Positions 37,302 through 46,658 of a DNA stretch of 48,472 bases are shown piece by piece. Positions within the stretch are counted from its first letter, which is position 1, and each line of letters begins with the position of its first letter. Source of the DNA: a virus; the IMG/VR virus record IMGVR_UViG_3300015263_000384, positions 1-48,472 of that record, one strand, 5' to 3'. A model generated the notes under the pieces. That model was not told the DNA's origin. It was given only the letters and a program-made list of their open reading frames with translations, and made no database searches. A program made the position numbers and the translations under genes.

Positions 37302-38694
37302 AGTCCCCTCCTTCGCAACTCCCTTCGAGTTCGATATGCTAATGCTCGAACCTGTCCATCATATGATGTTCACGGGCATACGCATAGACCAAAAGAAGAA
37401 GAAGGAAAATCAAGACGCTGCAATTGAAGAATGGAAGAAGAACCAAGAATTACTAGACCAAATCACAGGTTACCAAAACTTCAATGCAGAAGGCAAGAAG
37501 ATCGTACCTGATTATCTCTACAATGAATTAGGTCTTAACAAAAAGACAAAGAAAAACAAGATAACAGCCGATGAAGCAGCTATCAGGACAATCATGGCGG
37601 AGTGTAAAGGTAAGATTAACAACCTCAAGACGCTCCAAGCCAAAGAGAAGTATATGCGAGGATACCTCGCTTGTTTGCAAATCCTTCGTGTTAGAGGAAT
37701 CAGAAAGCGAATTTCATCTTACCTTGGAATGCAGATTAAGAAAGGCACACTTGCCGGTGAGGTACCGCTAGAGGATGAGGACGGTAGAATACGCGGTACG
37801 ATTTCGGTCGGCGGAACAGAGACAGGAAGATTCTCACACTCCAAAACTCTATGGGATACAGGAGTTAACTTAGCTACAATCCCAAGAAAGCTCCGTTCAA
37901 TGTTCATCGCAGATGATGGATATGAATTAGCTGAGTTAGACTTAAACCGTGGAGAGTCTTGGGTCTACGCACATCTTAGTCAAGATCCTGAGCTTTTACG
38001 TATTCACTTAGACGGCTTAGATTTCCACGCAGAAACGGCAGCGACAATTTCTAGCGCATTTGGAGAGAAAGACCTAAGCGTTGATTGGATTATTGAACAC
38101 AAAGATGATGAAGCCTACAAGATCCGTTACTTAGCTAAGAGAGTAAATCACGCATCATCTTACCGAATGAAGGCATTCAAGGGAGCAGAGAGTGTTAACA
38201 AAGAAGCCGACGAGACAGGAATCGTTGTCTCCGTCTCTGAGTTCAATGCCGCTAGAAAGCTTTGGCTTGAACGGTATGAGTATGTTCCAAATGTCTGGTG
38301 GCCGAGTATTGAATCAGAGTTGGACCGTACAAGGACAATGGTTACTCCTTACGGGAGAGTTCATCAGTTCCACGACCGTTGGGGGGAAGAGTTATTTAAG
38401 GCTGCCACCGCGTACGTTCCACAGTCTACATCAGTTGATTACCTCAATCGAGGTTTCCTAAAAGTCTACCACCAATTCGTAAAGCCTGGAGCATGGGGCT
38501 TAAAGATTCTTGCACAAACTCATGATAGCTTACTTATCCAGTATAAGCTAGGCTGTCGCGACGAATGCTTAAACGAGGTAGCTCGTGCCATGACAAGCAC
38601 TTTGGTTATAAATGATCGTGAGTTTAGTATCCCCGTTGAACCTCAATACGGTCAGTCTTGGGGAAGTACAAAGACATTCAAGCTTTCTGCCTAA
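37285..38694 (+). CDS. Family A DNA polymerase, polymerase domain only
   Basis: Encodes 469 residues with GGGGG upstream. Thumb-like helices precede TETGRFSH (about 178-185). Motif A is ELDLNRGES with D219. Motif B is RYLAKRVNHASSYRM, with Lys285 and Tyr293 in the expected places. Motif C is QTHDSLLI with D414. Motif C has Ser where Glu is usual, and motif A has an Asn-Arg-Gly-Glu variant of the SQIE element. It has no exonuclease domain of its own; that is supplied by the gene upstream. It replicates the phage genome. Confidence 0.85.
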   Translation: MQGQHKVPSFATPFEFDMLMLEPVHHMMFTGIRIDQKKKKENQDAAIEEWKKNQELLDQITGYQNFNAEGKKIVPDYLYNELGLNKKTKKNKITADEAAIRTIMAECKGKINNLKTLQAKEKYMRGYLACLQILRVRGIRKRISSYLGMQIKKGTLAGEVPLEDEDGRIRGTISVGGTETGRFSHSKTLWDTGVNLATIPRKLRSMFIADDGYELAELDLNRGESWVYAHLSQDPELLRIHLDGLDFHAETAATISSAFGEKDLSVDWIIEHKDDEAYKIRYLAKRVNHASSYRMKAFKGAESVNKEADETGIVVSVSEFNAARKLWLERYEYVPNVWWPSIESELDRTRTMVTPYGRVHQFHDRWGEELFKAATAYVPQSTSVDYLNRGFLKVYHQFVKPGAWGLKILAQTHDSLLIQYKLGCRDECLNEVARAMTSTLVINDREFSIPVEPQYGQSWGSTKTFKLSA

Positions 38695-39891
38695 ATGGCA
38701 ACAAAGCGCCGATGCGAGAATTGGCTTCAATCATTCCTGAATTGGACGCTGCCAGTAAGTGAAGCACCAGAGAGTTTGTTAATCTGGTCTGGCCTCTTTT
38801 GCTTGTCAGCAGTCCTAAAGAAGAAAGTCAGATTCTCCAAAGAGTATTTAAAAAAGTACGACATTTACCCGACGACCTACGTGATCTTTGTAGGGCCGCC
38901 GGGAGTTGTGCGTAAATCTACTAGTGCAGGATACGCACAAGAAATTATTGTAGCTGCTAGTAAAGGATTGCCAGTAACTAATCCAGAAGTCGTACACCTT
39001 GGTCCAACATCCGGTTCGCACGTTGCGATTATGGATAAGATGGCTAAGAGTCCTGACGGGTCTATCACAATTATCTCTGGAGAGTTTGGTAACATTGTTT
39101 CTACTTCACCCGAGCAGACTTATGACTTCCTCTCTAAAATGTTCGATTCAGATAAGACTGCCGAGCGGATTGAGCACTCAACAAGAGGCTCAGGAGATAC
39201 GGTTACTCTTAACCCAAGCCTCAATTTGCTTGGATGCACTACTCCAGACTGGATGTCAGAAAATACCGGATATTTACTTGGAGGGGGACTCGGGGCTAGA
39301 ACAGTTTTCATTTTTGAAAATCACGCTAGACAGAGACACCTCTTCTACCAAAACATCGGACCAAGCGTAAAAGAGTTAGATGCAATGAAGGAAGCTCTTG
39401 TCTATGACTTACGTCACATCGGTCGCCTCAAAGGAGAATTTAAACCAGAGTCCAAAGCCTTAGCAAAAGAAATGGAAGATTGGTACTTATCCTACATCGA
39501 CAAGCAAGCAGAGAAGGGAACAGAGACTTTTCAGGCACGCAAACACGTTCATGGTCTACGTACAGCAATGCTCTTATCAGTAGCAGAACGCGACGACTTG
39601 ATTATTACTACAGAACACTTTAGAGCTTCGTTAGTCTTAATCGAAGAAGTGGAGAAGCGCCTTAGCCGTGGCCTTTCTTCTGTAGGAAGGAACCCATATT
39701 CAGGATTCCTATATGATATACTAGATTACATTGCTATGAACGAACCGATAAATCGGAATGTTGTAATGAGGAGATTTTGGGCGGATCTTCAATTAGATGA
39801 AATTACGAAGATCTTAGAGATCCTCAAGGTGTCAGGAGAGATCACCGAGGATAGGACTACAGGGATGATTAAGACTAAAGGGAGGAATTAA
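38695..39891 (+). CDS. DUF3987-like P-loop ATPase (probable replicative helicase)
   Basis: Encodes 398 residues; the ATG follows the polymerase stop directly. A Walker-A variant VGPPGVVRKST occurs after an N-terminal helical lead (LIWSGLFCLSAVLKKKV). A later IISGEFGNIV may be Walker B with its catalytic Glu. NLLGCTTPDWM resembles the sensor region. The C-terminus has a winged-helix-like part (MNEPINRNVVMRRFWAD). This is the pattern of DUF3987 helicase/primase-associated ATPases in phages. The unwinding role is inferred from context with the polymerase. Confidence 0.7.
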   Translation: MATKRRCENWLQSFLNWTLPVSEAPESLLIWSGLFCLSAVLKKKVRFSKEYLKKYDIYPTTYVIFVGPPGVVRKSTSAGYAQEIIVAASKGLPVTNPEVVHLGPTSGSHVAIMDKMAKSPDGSITIISGEFGNIVSTSPEQTYDFLSKMFDSDKTAERIEHSTRGSGDTVTLNPSLNLLGCTTPDWMSENTGYLLGGGLGARTVFIFENHARQRHLFYQNIGPSVKELDAMKEALVYDLRHIGRLKGEFKPESKALAKEMEDWYLSYIDKQAEKGTETFQARKHVHGLRTAMLLSVAERDDLIITTEHFRASLVLIEEVEKRLSRGLSSVGRNPYSGFLYDILDYIAMNEPINRNVVMRRFWADLQLDEITKILEILKVSGEITEDRTTGMIKTKGRN

Positions 39892-39892
39892 A

Positions 39893-40207
39893 ATGACAGA
39901 AGACAGACGAGGCCGCGAGCCGTTCAGCGCGGTTTCTGGCGAGGACGTGGAGGCGCTGGTGGAACGGCTGGAAGACGCAATTGAAAACATGATACCAGAT
40001 GGCCGTGGTGTCCGACTCAACAGCACCCTGGCAAAGCGAATCGCACTCGCCCTCCGCTCCCGTGCCAGCAAGGGGGAGCGCAAGTGTAACCGCTGTGGAA
40101 AGACGCTGGTTCACGTTGGACCGGACTACTGGCAATGTCCCGATGGAACCTGCTACGAACCACCGAAAGCGGCCCGTCTCGCCGGGGAGGACGACCATGA
40201 GCGATGA
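39893..40207 (+). CDS. Zinc-ribbon protein in a GC-rich cassette
   Basis: Encodes 104 residues. The helical N-terminus (VEALVERLEDAIENMI, LAKRIALALRSRASKG) is followed by a ribbon: KCNRCGKTL and WQCPDGTCYE. Base composition switches to clearly GC-rich immediately after the DUF3987-like gene. It overlaps the next gene by 11 bases. Probably acquired with its neighbours; function unknown. Confidence 0.6.
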   Translation: MTEDRRGREPFSAVSGEDVEALVERLEDAIENMIPDGRGVRLNSTLAKRIALALRSRASKGERKCNRCGKTLVHVGPDYWQCPDGTCYEPPKAARLAGEDDHER

Positions 40208-40364
40208 CAAGGAAAAAAGCGAGCGCACGGAGCCCGTAGTCTGCAAGTGTGGTGAACCAGGTTACGAAGCGTTGTGCCCGTACCAATACGATGTCCACGA
40301 TGACAGCACCGCTATTTGTACGTGCTGTGACAAGTGCCGACAGGAGTGCGCAGATGACATCTAG
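40197..40364 (+). CDS. Cys-rich small protein
   Basis: Encodes 55 residues from ATG 40197 with GGGGAGG upstream. It carries eight Cys (VCKCGEP, ALCPYQ, ICTCCDKCRQEC), enough for one or two zinc sites. Ends DDI with an overlap into the next gene. It lies in the GC-rich cassette. A small metal-binding adaptor is likely; nothing more can be said. Confidence 0.55.
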   Translation: MSDDKEKSERTEPVVCKCGEPGYEALCPYQYDVHDDSTAICTCCDKCRQECADDI

Positions 40365-40737
40365 CGATGACAAAGTGGTGCGGGGGTGGAATCACCTGAT
40401 CTGGGAGCGGACGTTCTATCCAGAAGTGGAGACGGCGTGGGAACCCGAGAGTGATTGCTTCCTCGCTCGTTGGGTAGATCTGCCCGATGTCGGATTGATG
40501 GCCCACAGTGATGATTCCCGCGAAGCGTCTGTACACGAACTCATGTCCGGGACGGCCTTGTATATGACCGTCATGGTTGAGCAAATGAAAGCCATGATCT
40601 CCCGGGAGAAGGTGCGGGAGGCGATAGCGCAGCACCTTGACGAAGCGGAGACAGTTCTACCCGAGCGCGCTTACCTAGCGGTGGAAGCGTTCGCGGAGGT
40701 CGTGCTGGCTTCCCTTGGACTGGAGGAGGAGACGTGA
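40354..40737 (+). CDS. HicB-like small acidic protein (tentative)
   Basis: Encodes 127 residues from ATG 40354 (AGGAG upstream). TAWEPESDCFLARWVDLPDVGLMAHSD resembles the pattern of HicB/DUF1902-like antitoxin domains, in which a strand Y-x-A-x-x-P-D-L-P-G follows. Then come HELMSGTALYMTVMVEQM and a helical Glu-rich C-terminus. No HicA toxin was seen beside it. GC-rich like its neighbours. The family assignment is weak. Confidence 0.5.
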   Translation: MTSSDDKVVRGWNHLIWERTFYPEVETAWEPESDCFLARWVDLPDVGLMAHSDDSREASVHELMSGTALYMTVMVEQMKAMISREKVREAIAQHLDEAETVLPERAYLAVEAFAEVVLASLGLEEET

Positions 40738-41030
40738 GAATCCGAGTAGAAGTCGCAGGGTGGAAACTAGAAGTGGAAGACTCTGATTCACTCAAAGCCT
40801 TCCACTATCTAGAACGTTTAATTTACACACACTTACCGTGGTTAATGCACGACCTTAAAACATCCACGGAAATGCTTTCTGAACAGAGTTCTGTTCCCCA
40901 GACTTTAAAAAGCGAAGGCCGGCTCCCTCTCCAAGAATCTTCATTAGATCAGTCTCTTGCATTGCATCCACTAAATCCCCAACAAAATAAGAACCAGGAA
41001 CAAAGATCGACTGAGGATGCTCAAGAGTAG
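40734..41030 (+). CDS. Last early gene, overlapping the late arm antisense
   Basis: Encodes 98 residues from GTG 40734 with a strong GGAGGAGG site and an ATGA-like overlap with the previous stop. The first 40 residues are a normal fold start (RIRVEVAGWKLEVEDSD, LKAFHYLERLIYTHLPWL). The last 58 are polar and low complexity (NPQQNKNQEQRSTEDAQE) and lie antisense to the C-terminus of the 878-residue virion protein. The overlap is 176 bases, tail to tail. The gene probably extended into the opposite gene after losing a stop. Confidence 0.6.
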   Translation: MRIRVEVAGWKLEVEDSDSLKAFHYLERLIYTHLPWLMHDLKTSTEMLSEQSSVPQTLKSEGRLPLQESSLDQSLALHPLNPQQNKNQEQRSTEDAQE

Positions 41031-43491
41031 GGAACATCATTGCAAGATTACTACGTGCAAGATTCTTTTCTGCATCCGACCCACCGTAGGCCATTGCAAG
41101 ATTGAGGAAAGCGTCAGCATAAGGTCCACCCGTATACTTCAGCGAAGGCAAAGTTGCCCAAGATGTCAAATCAACATCAAAAAATTCAGCACCGGCCACA
41201 ATCACCCCCATATTGATAGCACTATGCATAGCAGCAAATTCAGCGCGATCTTTTAGGGTACCTCGTGAAAGGTTTTCGACTACATAATTCGCGTATTGGA
41301 CAGGGAAGGTTCCGAATTGCCCAAATAACCTTCCACCAACCCCACCCCATCCAGCCGGATGATTAGCGTGGCCGTAGAGTAAGTGTGTTTTATCGGCCAA
41401 CTGCTTCCCAATTAAATTTGCAGCACCTTCAAAGTCATCAGAGCGTACAAGTCTTTCAAATTCAGCTTCGATTGTTTCATCGAAAGTCTTGACTTTGGAA
41501 GCTATCTTGAATTTCTCAAGTCCAGCCTCAGATTGATCTTTGACATAAGCCCCAAGTGCATCCTTTACTCTTTTCCGTCCAGAGTGAAATGCTACTGCTC
41601 GTCCCCAATCGTCGGCCGACCGATAGATAGAGAATCCCTTGTCAAAGAGATCCTCCATTGTCGCACCTAAAGACTGGATCTTAGGATTAAGCTTGCCTGT
41701 AAGACTAGCAGTTTCCACTCCAAAGATTTCTGTTCCACCAAATAAAGGTACAACATTAGGATCAATAGCTCCTCCCTTAACAGCAGCTTCAAAAGCTTCC
41801 TTCATAGTTTTGGGATTAGTAACATATTCTAATCCATGAAACCAAGCTTTAGGGCCAACAACAGGGGCAGTAAAGAAGGCTGTCTGTGTGAAGTTACGTA
41901 AGACGAGAGCTGGTCTAAAAGGAATAGATGCTTGATATGCTAACTTAGAAAGAGTATTGACAATCTTCTCAGCAAACCTATCATCAACTTTCACACCAAC
42001 ATAACGTCCAACAGTCCTAATTGCCCCATTCAAGGCTTCAAAACTCTTAGTAGGATGACCTTCGATCTCATGGAGGTAATCAGTAAAAATCCTACCCATT
42101 CGATCATCAATCTTGGCAATTCTATTTACTTCATCTACCGCAGTCTTAGAAACAGGATCGTAATGCTCTCTCATCAAGAGATTACGAACGTGCTTAAATG
42201 CACTAACGTGAGGATTAAGCTCGTGGGTATTAAGATGACCAGAGATAACTCTACGGGAAAGTACAGCTCTACCTTCCTCTAATGCATCTAGTACTTTACT
42301 CGCAGCATTCCTAGGCTTGCCTGCCTCAGCAGCAAAAATCCCTACATCAGCAAATTGCCTAAAAATTGGAAGTTGTGCTCCAAGAATTTGTGCCCTAGAA
42401 AAACCAGGTGCATGATTAACAAAAGCTTCATCAAGAATTTTTTCTCTAATATCAGCTAAAGCCACAGCTTCCGGCTTCATCCCACGTTGCTTAATAAACT
42501 GCTCTCGACCATTCTTAAATCCTGCTTCTAACTTCGGTGCAGCAGAGTGACGGTAAATTGCAGGGATGTTTAAGTCATCGCGACGTAGGACGCTTCTTAG
42601 TAAGAATAAGGCTTGCTTTTCATTATCAGGCAATGCAAGGTCCTTAACTACATCTTCCCAAGATTCAGACTTGCCTGCAAATGTAAGTAAGGCGTTGAGG
42701 AAAGTTTGATTTTCGGGAGGTAATCTACCTTCAAGGATTTCTACTTCTAATTGTGGAATCAACCCTTCGACAACACTTTTACGATCAGTTACAAATTTAT
42801 CAATGACTGTATTAAGTCGTACATATGCAGGAAGGTTCTCAGCCACACCTAATTCAGCGAAGATATTAGCGTAACCAATCTCTTCTCCTGACATACCTTT
42901 TGCAAGTAATACGCCAGGTCGTTCTAATTCCTCTTTTGTAAAAGCTTCTCCAAGAAGAGTAATAAGACGTTGCTGTTCAGGTTCAAGTTTAAGCACAGCA
43001 TTGTTGAGGCCATGCAGAGCATCTTGATAGCTTTTCCCGCCAAGCACGGCGCGCTTTGTCCGGGCCAAGCTCTCATCAACTAACCTCATGGCTTTCTGGG
43101 TGGTTTCGTAGACCTGGGTGAAGGCTTTCCCTCGCCCCAACTTCTCTACATTCTGAGCAATCTGTTTGATTGGGGTAATAATTGCTCCAGGCCCGACCTG
43201 AGCTAAGGCCAAAAACTTTCGCACTCCCGTAAGTTGATCTTGAATTCTCAATGGACTAGCGTTAGCTGCCGTACCATTAAACGCAGTAGGAAGGGCTCCA
43301 TCTAAATCTGGCATTACCTTTGGAGCTAATCCAGTTAAAAATGTACGAAGCTCCTCGACTGTATTTAATGTAGCAACGTGAGCTCTAGTTGCATTATCTA
43401 CAACTTTATATCTACCTTGAGAATCAATGGAATAACTAGCTCCTTTGACATTAGCCAAAGTTTCTGGGCGTGTCGGAAATCTACAAGACAT
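40855..43491 (-). CDS. Large internal virion (ejection) protein
   Basis: Encodes 878 residues from ATG 43491 (GGAGG upstream; TGATG overlap with the previous stop). Mostly helical and charged, with long amphipathic stretches (VGPGAIITPIKQIAQNVEK, YEHLTQ-like coils, FKHVRNLLMREHY). It has a more hydrophobic late region (FRPALVLRNFTQTAFF, VGPKAWFHGLEYV) that could be membrane active, and an aromatic C-terminus. Size, composition and position at the end of the late arm match podovirus ejection proteins such as T7 gp16-type cores. No lytic transglycosylase motif was seen. Confidence 0.65.
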   Translation of the reverse strand: MSCRFPTRPETLANVKGASYSIDSQGRYKVVDNATRAHVATLNTVEELRTFLTGLAPKVMPDLDGALPTAFNGTAANASPLRIQDQLTGVRKFLALAQVGPGAIITPIKQIAQNVEKLGRGKAFTQVYETTQKAMRLVDESLARTKRAVLGGKSYQDALHGLNNAVLKLEPEQQRLITLLGEAFTKEELERPGVLLAKGMSGEEIGYANIFAELGVAENLPAYVRLNTVIDKFVTDRKSVVEGLIPQLEVEILEGRLPPENQTFLNALLTFAGKSESWEDVVKDLALPDNEKQALFLLRSVLRRDDLNIPAIYRHSAAPKLEAGFKNGREQFIKQRGMKPEAVALADIREKILDEAFVNHAPGFSRAQILGAQLPIFRQFADVGIFAAEAGKPRNAASKVLDALEEGRAVLSRRVISGHLNTHELNPHVSAFKHVRNLLMREHYDPVSKTAVDEVNRIAKIDDRMGRIFTDYLHEIEGHPTKSFEALNGAIRTVGRYVGVKVDDRFAEKIVNTLSKLAYQASIPFRPALVLRNFTQTAFFTAPVVGPKAWFHGLEYVTNPKTMKEAFEAAVKGGAIDPNVVPLFGGTEIFGVETASLTGKLNPKIQSLGATMEDLFDKGFSIYRSADDWGRAVAFHSGRKRVKDALGAYVKDQSEAGLEKFKIASKVKTFDETIEAEFERLVRSDDFEGAANLIGKQLADKTHLLYGHANHPAGWGGVGGRLFGQFGTFPVQYANYVVENLSRGTLKDRAEFAAMHSAINMGVIVAGAEFFDVDLTSWATLPSLKYTGGPYADAFLNLAMAYGGSDAEKNLARSNLAMMFPTLEHPQSIFVPGSYFVGDLVDAMQETDLMKILGEGAGLRFLKSGEQNSVQKAFPWMF

Positions 43492-45185
43492 CAGCGGCAC
43501 CCTCCACCGAATTGAACTTCGGCTGATCTAATGATTCCCTTAAACTCGTCATCCATTAGTTCCTCTACTTGGTTGCCTAAGATGCCACGTTGTAGTTCAA
43601 TGAACTCATTGATTTCTTTTTCTTTGAAACCCTGAGAGCGAAGAAGCCCAGTAATTTGATTCTTCCAAGAAGGAACAAAGGACTCAATAACAGATTGTCC
43701 ATCAGGAGTATTAAAAATTACAGCCTCATCTACATCAATACCTAAGCGTGGGACTTCCTGTTGATATTGAACAGAGTTTTGATCAAAGATATGTACCCTC
43801 TTTGTAATCCCATTTTCCTTCTCAACAAGACCTTTGATTCCTTTATCTTCAGCAAAAGCTCTAAGGGCTGATTGAAAGTCAGGCGCTTCGTACTTTAAGA
43901 TGTCAGCACGATTTGCTTCAATGAAAGACTTTAAAGAAGATACAACCTCAAAATCTTGAATGTCCCGTATGATACCTCTACGGACAGCTCCATTTGCAGC
44001 GTTAGGGACAGCAAAGCCTATAAAATCATTTGCCTTAGCAGCAATACGAGCAAGTTCTTCAAACTTCCTAGAAGAAGGACTAAAGACTCTTCCTAATGTA
44101 CCTCTAGTTACTTCAGCTACTCCAGCAGCAAAAACTGCATGGGGCTTAAAAGGATCTTTAATCTGTACTTTATTAACAGCAACAGCAGCTCCAGTTGCTG
44201 CGTAAGTTTTACCTCTATATTCGACAGCCATTCCATCAAAGAAACCTGTGCTTTCCCATTGAGCAATTTGCTTAGGAGTTAATCTATCAGTAGGATCAAC
44301 TGGATTATGAATTAAAACATCTTCAGCTTCACCACCAAGGATCTTTCTACGAAGGACTTGAGCCCCCTCTAATCTAGCTTGAGCATGATTAACTACACCA
44401 TCTGCATTCTTCAGCCCAGGAATGTAAATAGTAGTTTCATACGTTTGAGTAAGATTAGCGAGGGCTTGTTCGTTAGTTACATTAGGGTTTCTGAGATCAG
44501 CAAACTCGTCGATTAGACGTTCAGGACTCTTTGCATCGGTCGGGACTAAAGCATTCTCAATACTAAGATCAGTAGATGTAACTGGCACATCATGAATAGG
44601 AGAACCAGTATCGAAAAGATCCTTAAAAAATTGCTGAGATCCCCTCGTCCTCATTGCACGAACGAGAAAAACACCTTCAATAGCTGCACCAAAACCTGCA
44701 CCTAAAGCAAGATTCTCAGGTAAGTCCTCTAACTTTTCAGACGTTCCTGCAAACTGGGCTGTACCTGCAATAACATTTTTCAAGAAACCATAAGCAGCTT
44801 TTGACCCTAACGTGTCTCCTGCAACAATACCAACACCTTTAAGAGCAAAGCCAGTCCCAACCGAAAACGGGATAAAAGAAATGCCCATCCCAACCATAGA
44901 GCCTAAAAACTCAGAAGTCTTCTCGGCAGCAGAATCAATCCTTGGGTCTACTTCCGACTTACCTACAATAAAGGTAATAGGCTCAAGTACACCTTTCTTA
45001 ACACCAGCACCGAATGAGCCGACAACCCCAATATCAGCTTCATATGGCTCTCCACCAGTTATGCCAACATTACCTTTCGCAATCTCTAAAAGTCTATTAC
45101 CACTCTTAGGTAAAGCCTCTGTTGGAGATCGCTCTAGGTTTCCACTTTTCGCAATTTGTAGAAGCCTGTTTTCAGGAGTGCTCAT
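43491..45185 (-). CDS. Internal virion protein with hydrophobic segments
   Basis: Encodes 564 residues. The N-terminus carries two short repeats (ENRLLQIAKSGN and GNRLLEIAKGN, about residues 5-40). The next 130 residues hold several Gly-rich hydrophobic segments (SMVGMGISFIPFSVGTGFAL, LALGAGFGAAIEGVFLV) that look able to enter a membrane. The remainder is mixed. It lies between two other internal virion genes and couples to both by short overlaps. It may form part of the channel that delivers DNA. Confidence 0.6.
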   Translation of the reverse strand: MSTPENRLLQIAKSGNLERSPTEALPKSGNRLLEIAKGNVGITGGEPYEADIGVVGSFGAGVKKGVLEPITFIVGKSEVDPRIDSAAEKTSEFLGSMVGMGISFIPFSVGTGFALKGVGIVAGDTLGSKAAYGFLKNVIAGTAQFAGTSEKLEDLPENLALGAGFGAAIEGVFLVRAMRTRGSQQFFKDLFDTGSPIHDVPVTSTDLSIENALVPTDAKSPERLIDEFADLRNPNVTNEQALANLTQTYETTIYIPGLKNADGVVNHAQARLEGAQVLRRKILGGEAEDVLIHNPVDPTDRLTPKQIAQWESTGFFDGMAVEYRGKTYAATGAAVAVNKVQIKDPFKPHAVFAAGVAEVTRGTLGRVFSPSSRKFEELARIAAKANDFIGFAVPNAANGAVRRGIIRDIQDFEVVSSLKSFIEANRADILKYEAPDFQSALRAFAEDKGIKGLVEKENGITKRVHIFDQNSVQYQQEVPRLGIDVDEAVIFNTPDGQSVIESFVPSWKNQITGLLRSQGFKEKEINEFIELQRGILGNQVEELMDDEFKGIIRSAEVQFGGGCR

Positions 45186-46658
45186 TTAATTAGAGCCCAT
45201 TTGTTGAAGAAGAGCAAGGCCATTTTGTGCTCTAAGTAACGCAGATTCTGCCCTTTCTGCAAGACGTGTATAACCTGTACGTTGACTTGCAGTTTTAGCA
45301 GCAGTTGCTTGTGCACGATATTGATTTACTCTACTTTGAAGTAAAGTTACAGACCTTTGTTGTGATTGTAACCTTCTTTGGATTACATTCAAACGTTCAG
45401 GAGAACCACGATTTTGTAGAGCTTCTGATTCTTTCTGTTTTTCAACAAGTTGGGCTAAACCCATTGTTAATTGTTGTCTTTCTATTGGTGTAAGCAATCC
45501 CATTGCAGTCTTACCTTCTGCATCAGCAGCAGAAAGATCCTCATAAGTAGCTTCACCAGAACTAATCGCTTGAAGCATAGCATTTACACGATCTGATTGC
45601 ACTGTTTCAGATGTAAATTCTACTCCTCTTTCTCTTCCAGTAAAACTACGCCCAGGTACAGCTTGGATAGCAGCAATAGGACGAATCACACCTTGATTAG
45701 CGAGATCCTCTCCAATTAAACTCCAATTATTTAACGAGGTCCTAGCTGCTTCAATTACGTCCTGGTCAGAATCTTTGTCATCCTCAACCATCCTAAGATA
45801 TTCTCTAGCTCGCGTAATCTCTTCTTGCACATCCTTAGTAGCTTTGAGGATATCCAAAGGTGTAAGGTTATTCCTAGCATTAGCAATAGCTTCCTGGACA
45901 CCCATTTGTTCATGGGCAGTAAGATGCGAAAGAGCAGCAGGATTCTGCATACCTAAAAGATAATACTGATACTCATGACTATTAGGATCAAGCGAATCAA
46001 GCCTATCTTTATATTGCTGCAAAGTATCTCGATCAAATTGTACGTTTTCAGACTTAGCTCTAGTTTCTAACTCAGTAAGGTCAACAGTCAACCTATCTAA
46101 ACCCTTATCCTTCATCCTACGATAAACTGAACCTTGATAAGCATTTTCAGCAGAAGTTGCAGTAGCTACATCAGCCTTTGCTTGCGAAGTTAATTCTGGG
46201 ATATTGTTAAGTAAATCAGCAGTAAGGCCACGTCCTTGTAAAATTGCTTCACTAACTTGGTTGTCAACAATTAATCCAGGTAAACCAGCACCTAATTGTG
46301 CTTTAGTTGTCGCCTCTGTAACTCTTTTAGTTCCAATATCTGCACCAACGGTAGCCTCTACACCACCACCCTTACGAAAAGCAATATCAGTAAGCTCTGC
46401 GGTGTCAGGCTGAAACGCATCAGCGATAAGACTTTGCACAAACTCCGGCCGAACATTTAAGGCTTTAGCAAAAGCTTCTCCTTGACCCGCTGCAATTGCC
46501 CTCCTAGCAGCAGGCGCAAGCCGAGCCAAAGTTTCAGGATTCTGAGCAAGTTCTTTCTCCCGTATCTTAGTTGCATTAACACGATTGGCAATGGCCGTGC
46601 CTAGTTGTCCAAAAGCCTGAGCCAATGCTCCTTGGGCAGGATCAATTACAACAGTCAT
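45186..46658 (-). CDS. Coiled-coil internal virion protein
   Basis: Encodes 490 residues, Gln/Ala/Glu-rich and helical almost throughout (GALAQAFGQLGTAIANRV, EEITRAREYLRMVEDDKD, QSQQRSVTLLQSRVNQYRAQ). It ends in a long basic coiled coil. ATGA overlap with the gene upstream. This is typical of podovirus core or ejection proteins. No enzymatic motif visible. Confidence 0.6.
   Translation of the reverse strand: MTVVIDPAQGALAQAFGQLGTAIANRVNATKIREKELAQNPETLARLAPAARRAIAAGQGEAFAKALNVRPEFVQSLIADAFQPDTAELTDIAFRKGGGVEATVGADIGTKRVTEATTKAQLGAGLPGLIVDNQVSEAILQGRGLTADLLNNIPELTSQAKADVATATSAENAYQGSVYRRMKDKGLDRLTVDLTELETRAKSENVQFDRDTLQQYKDRLDSLDPNSHEYQYYLLGMQNPAALSHLTAHEQMGVQEAIANARNNLTPLDILKATKDVQEEITRAREYLRMVEDDKDSDQDVIEAARTSLNNWSLIGEDLANQGVIRPIAAIQAVPGRSFTGRERGVEFTSETVQSDRVNAMLQAISSGEATYEDLSAADAEGKTAMGLLTPIERQQLTMGLAQLVEKQKESEALQNRGSPERLNVIQRRLQSQQRSVTLLQSRVNQYRAQATAAKTASQRTGYTRLAERAESALLRAQNGLALLQQMGSN

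Noticed and set aside
40881-40896. Palindrome GAACAGA-GT-TCTGTTC as a terminator between the arms
   Set aside because: It lies inside the C-terminal codons of the 878-residue gene and has no T-run in either direction.
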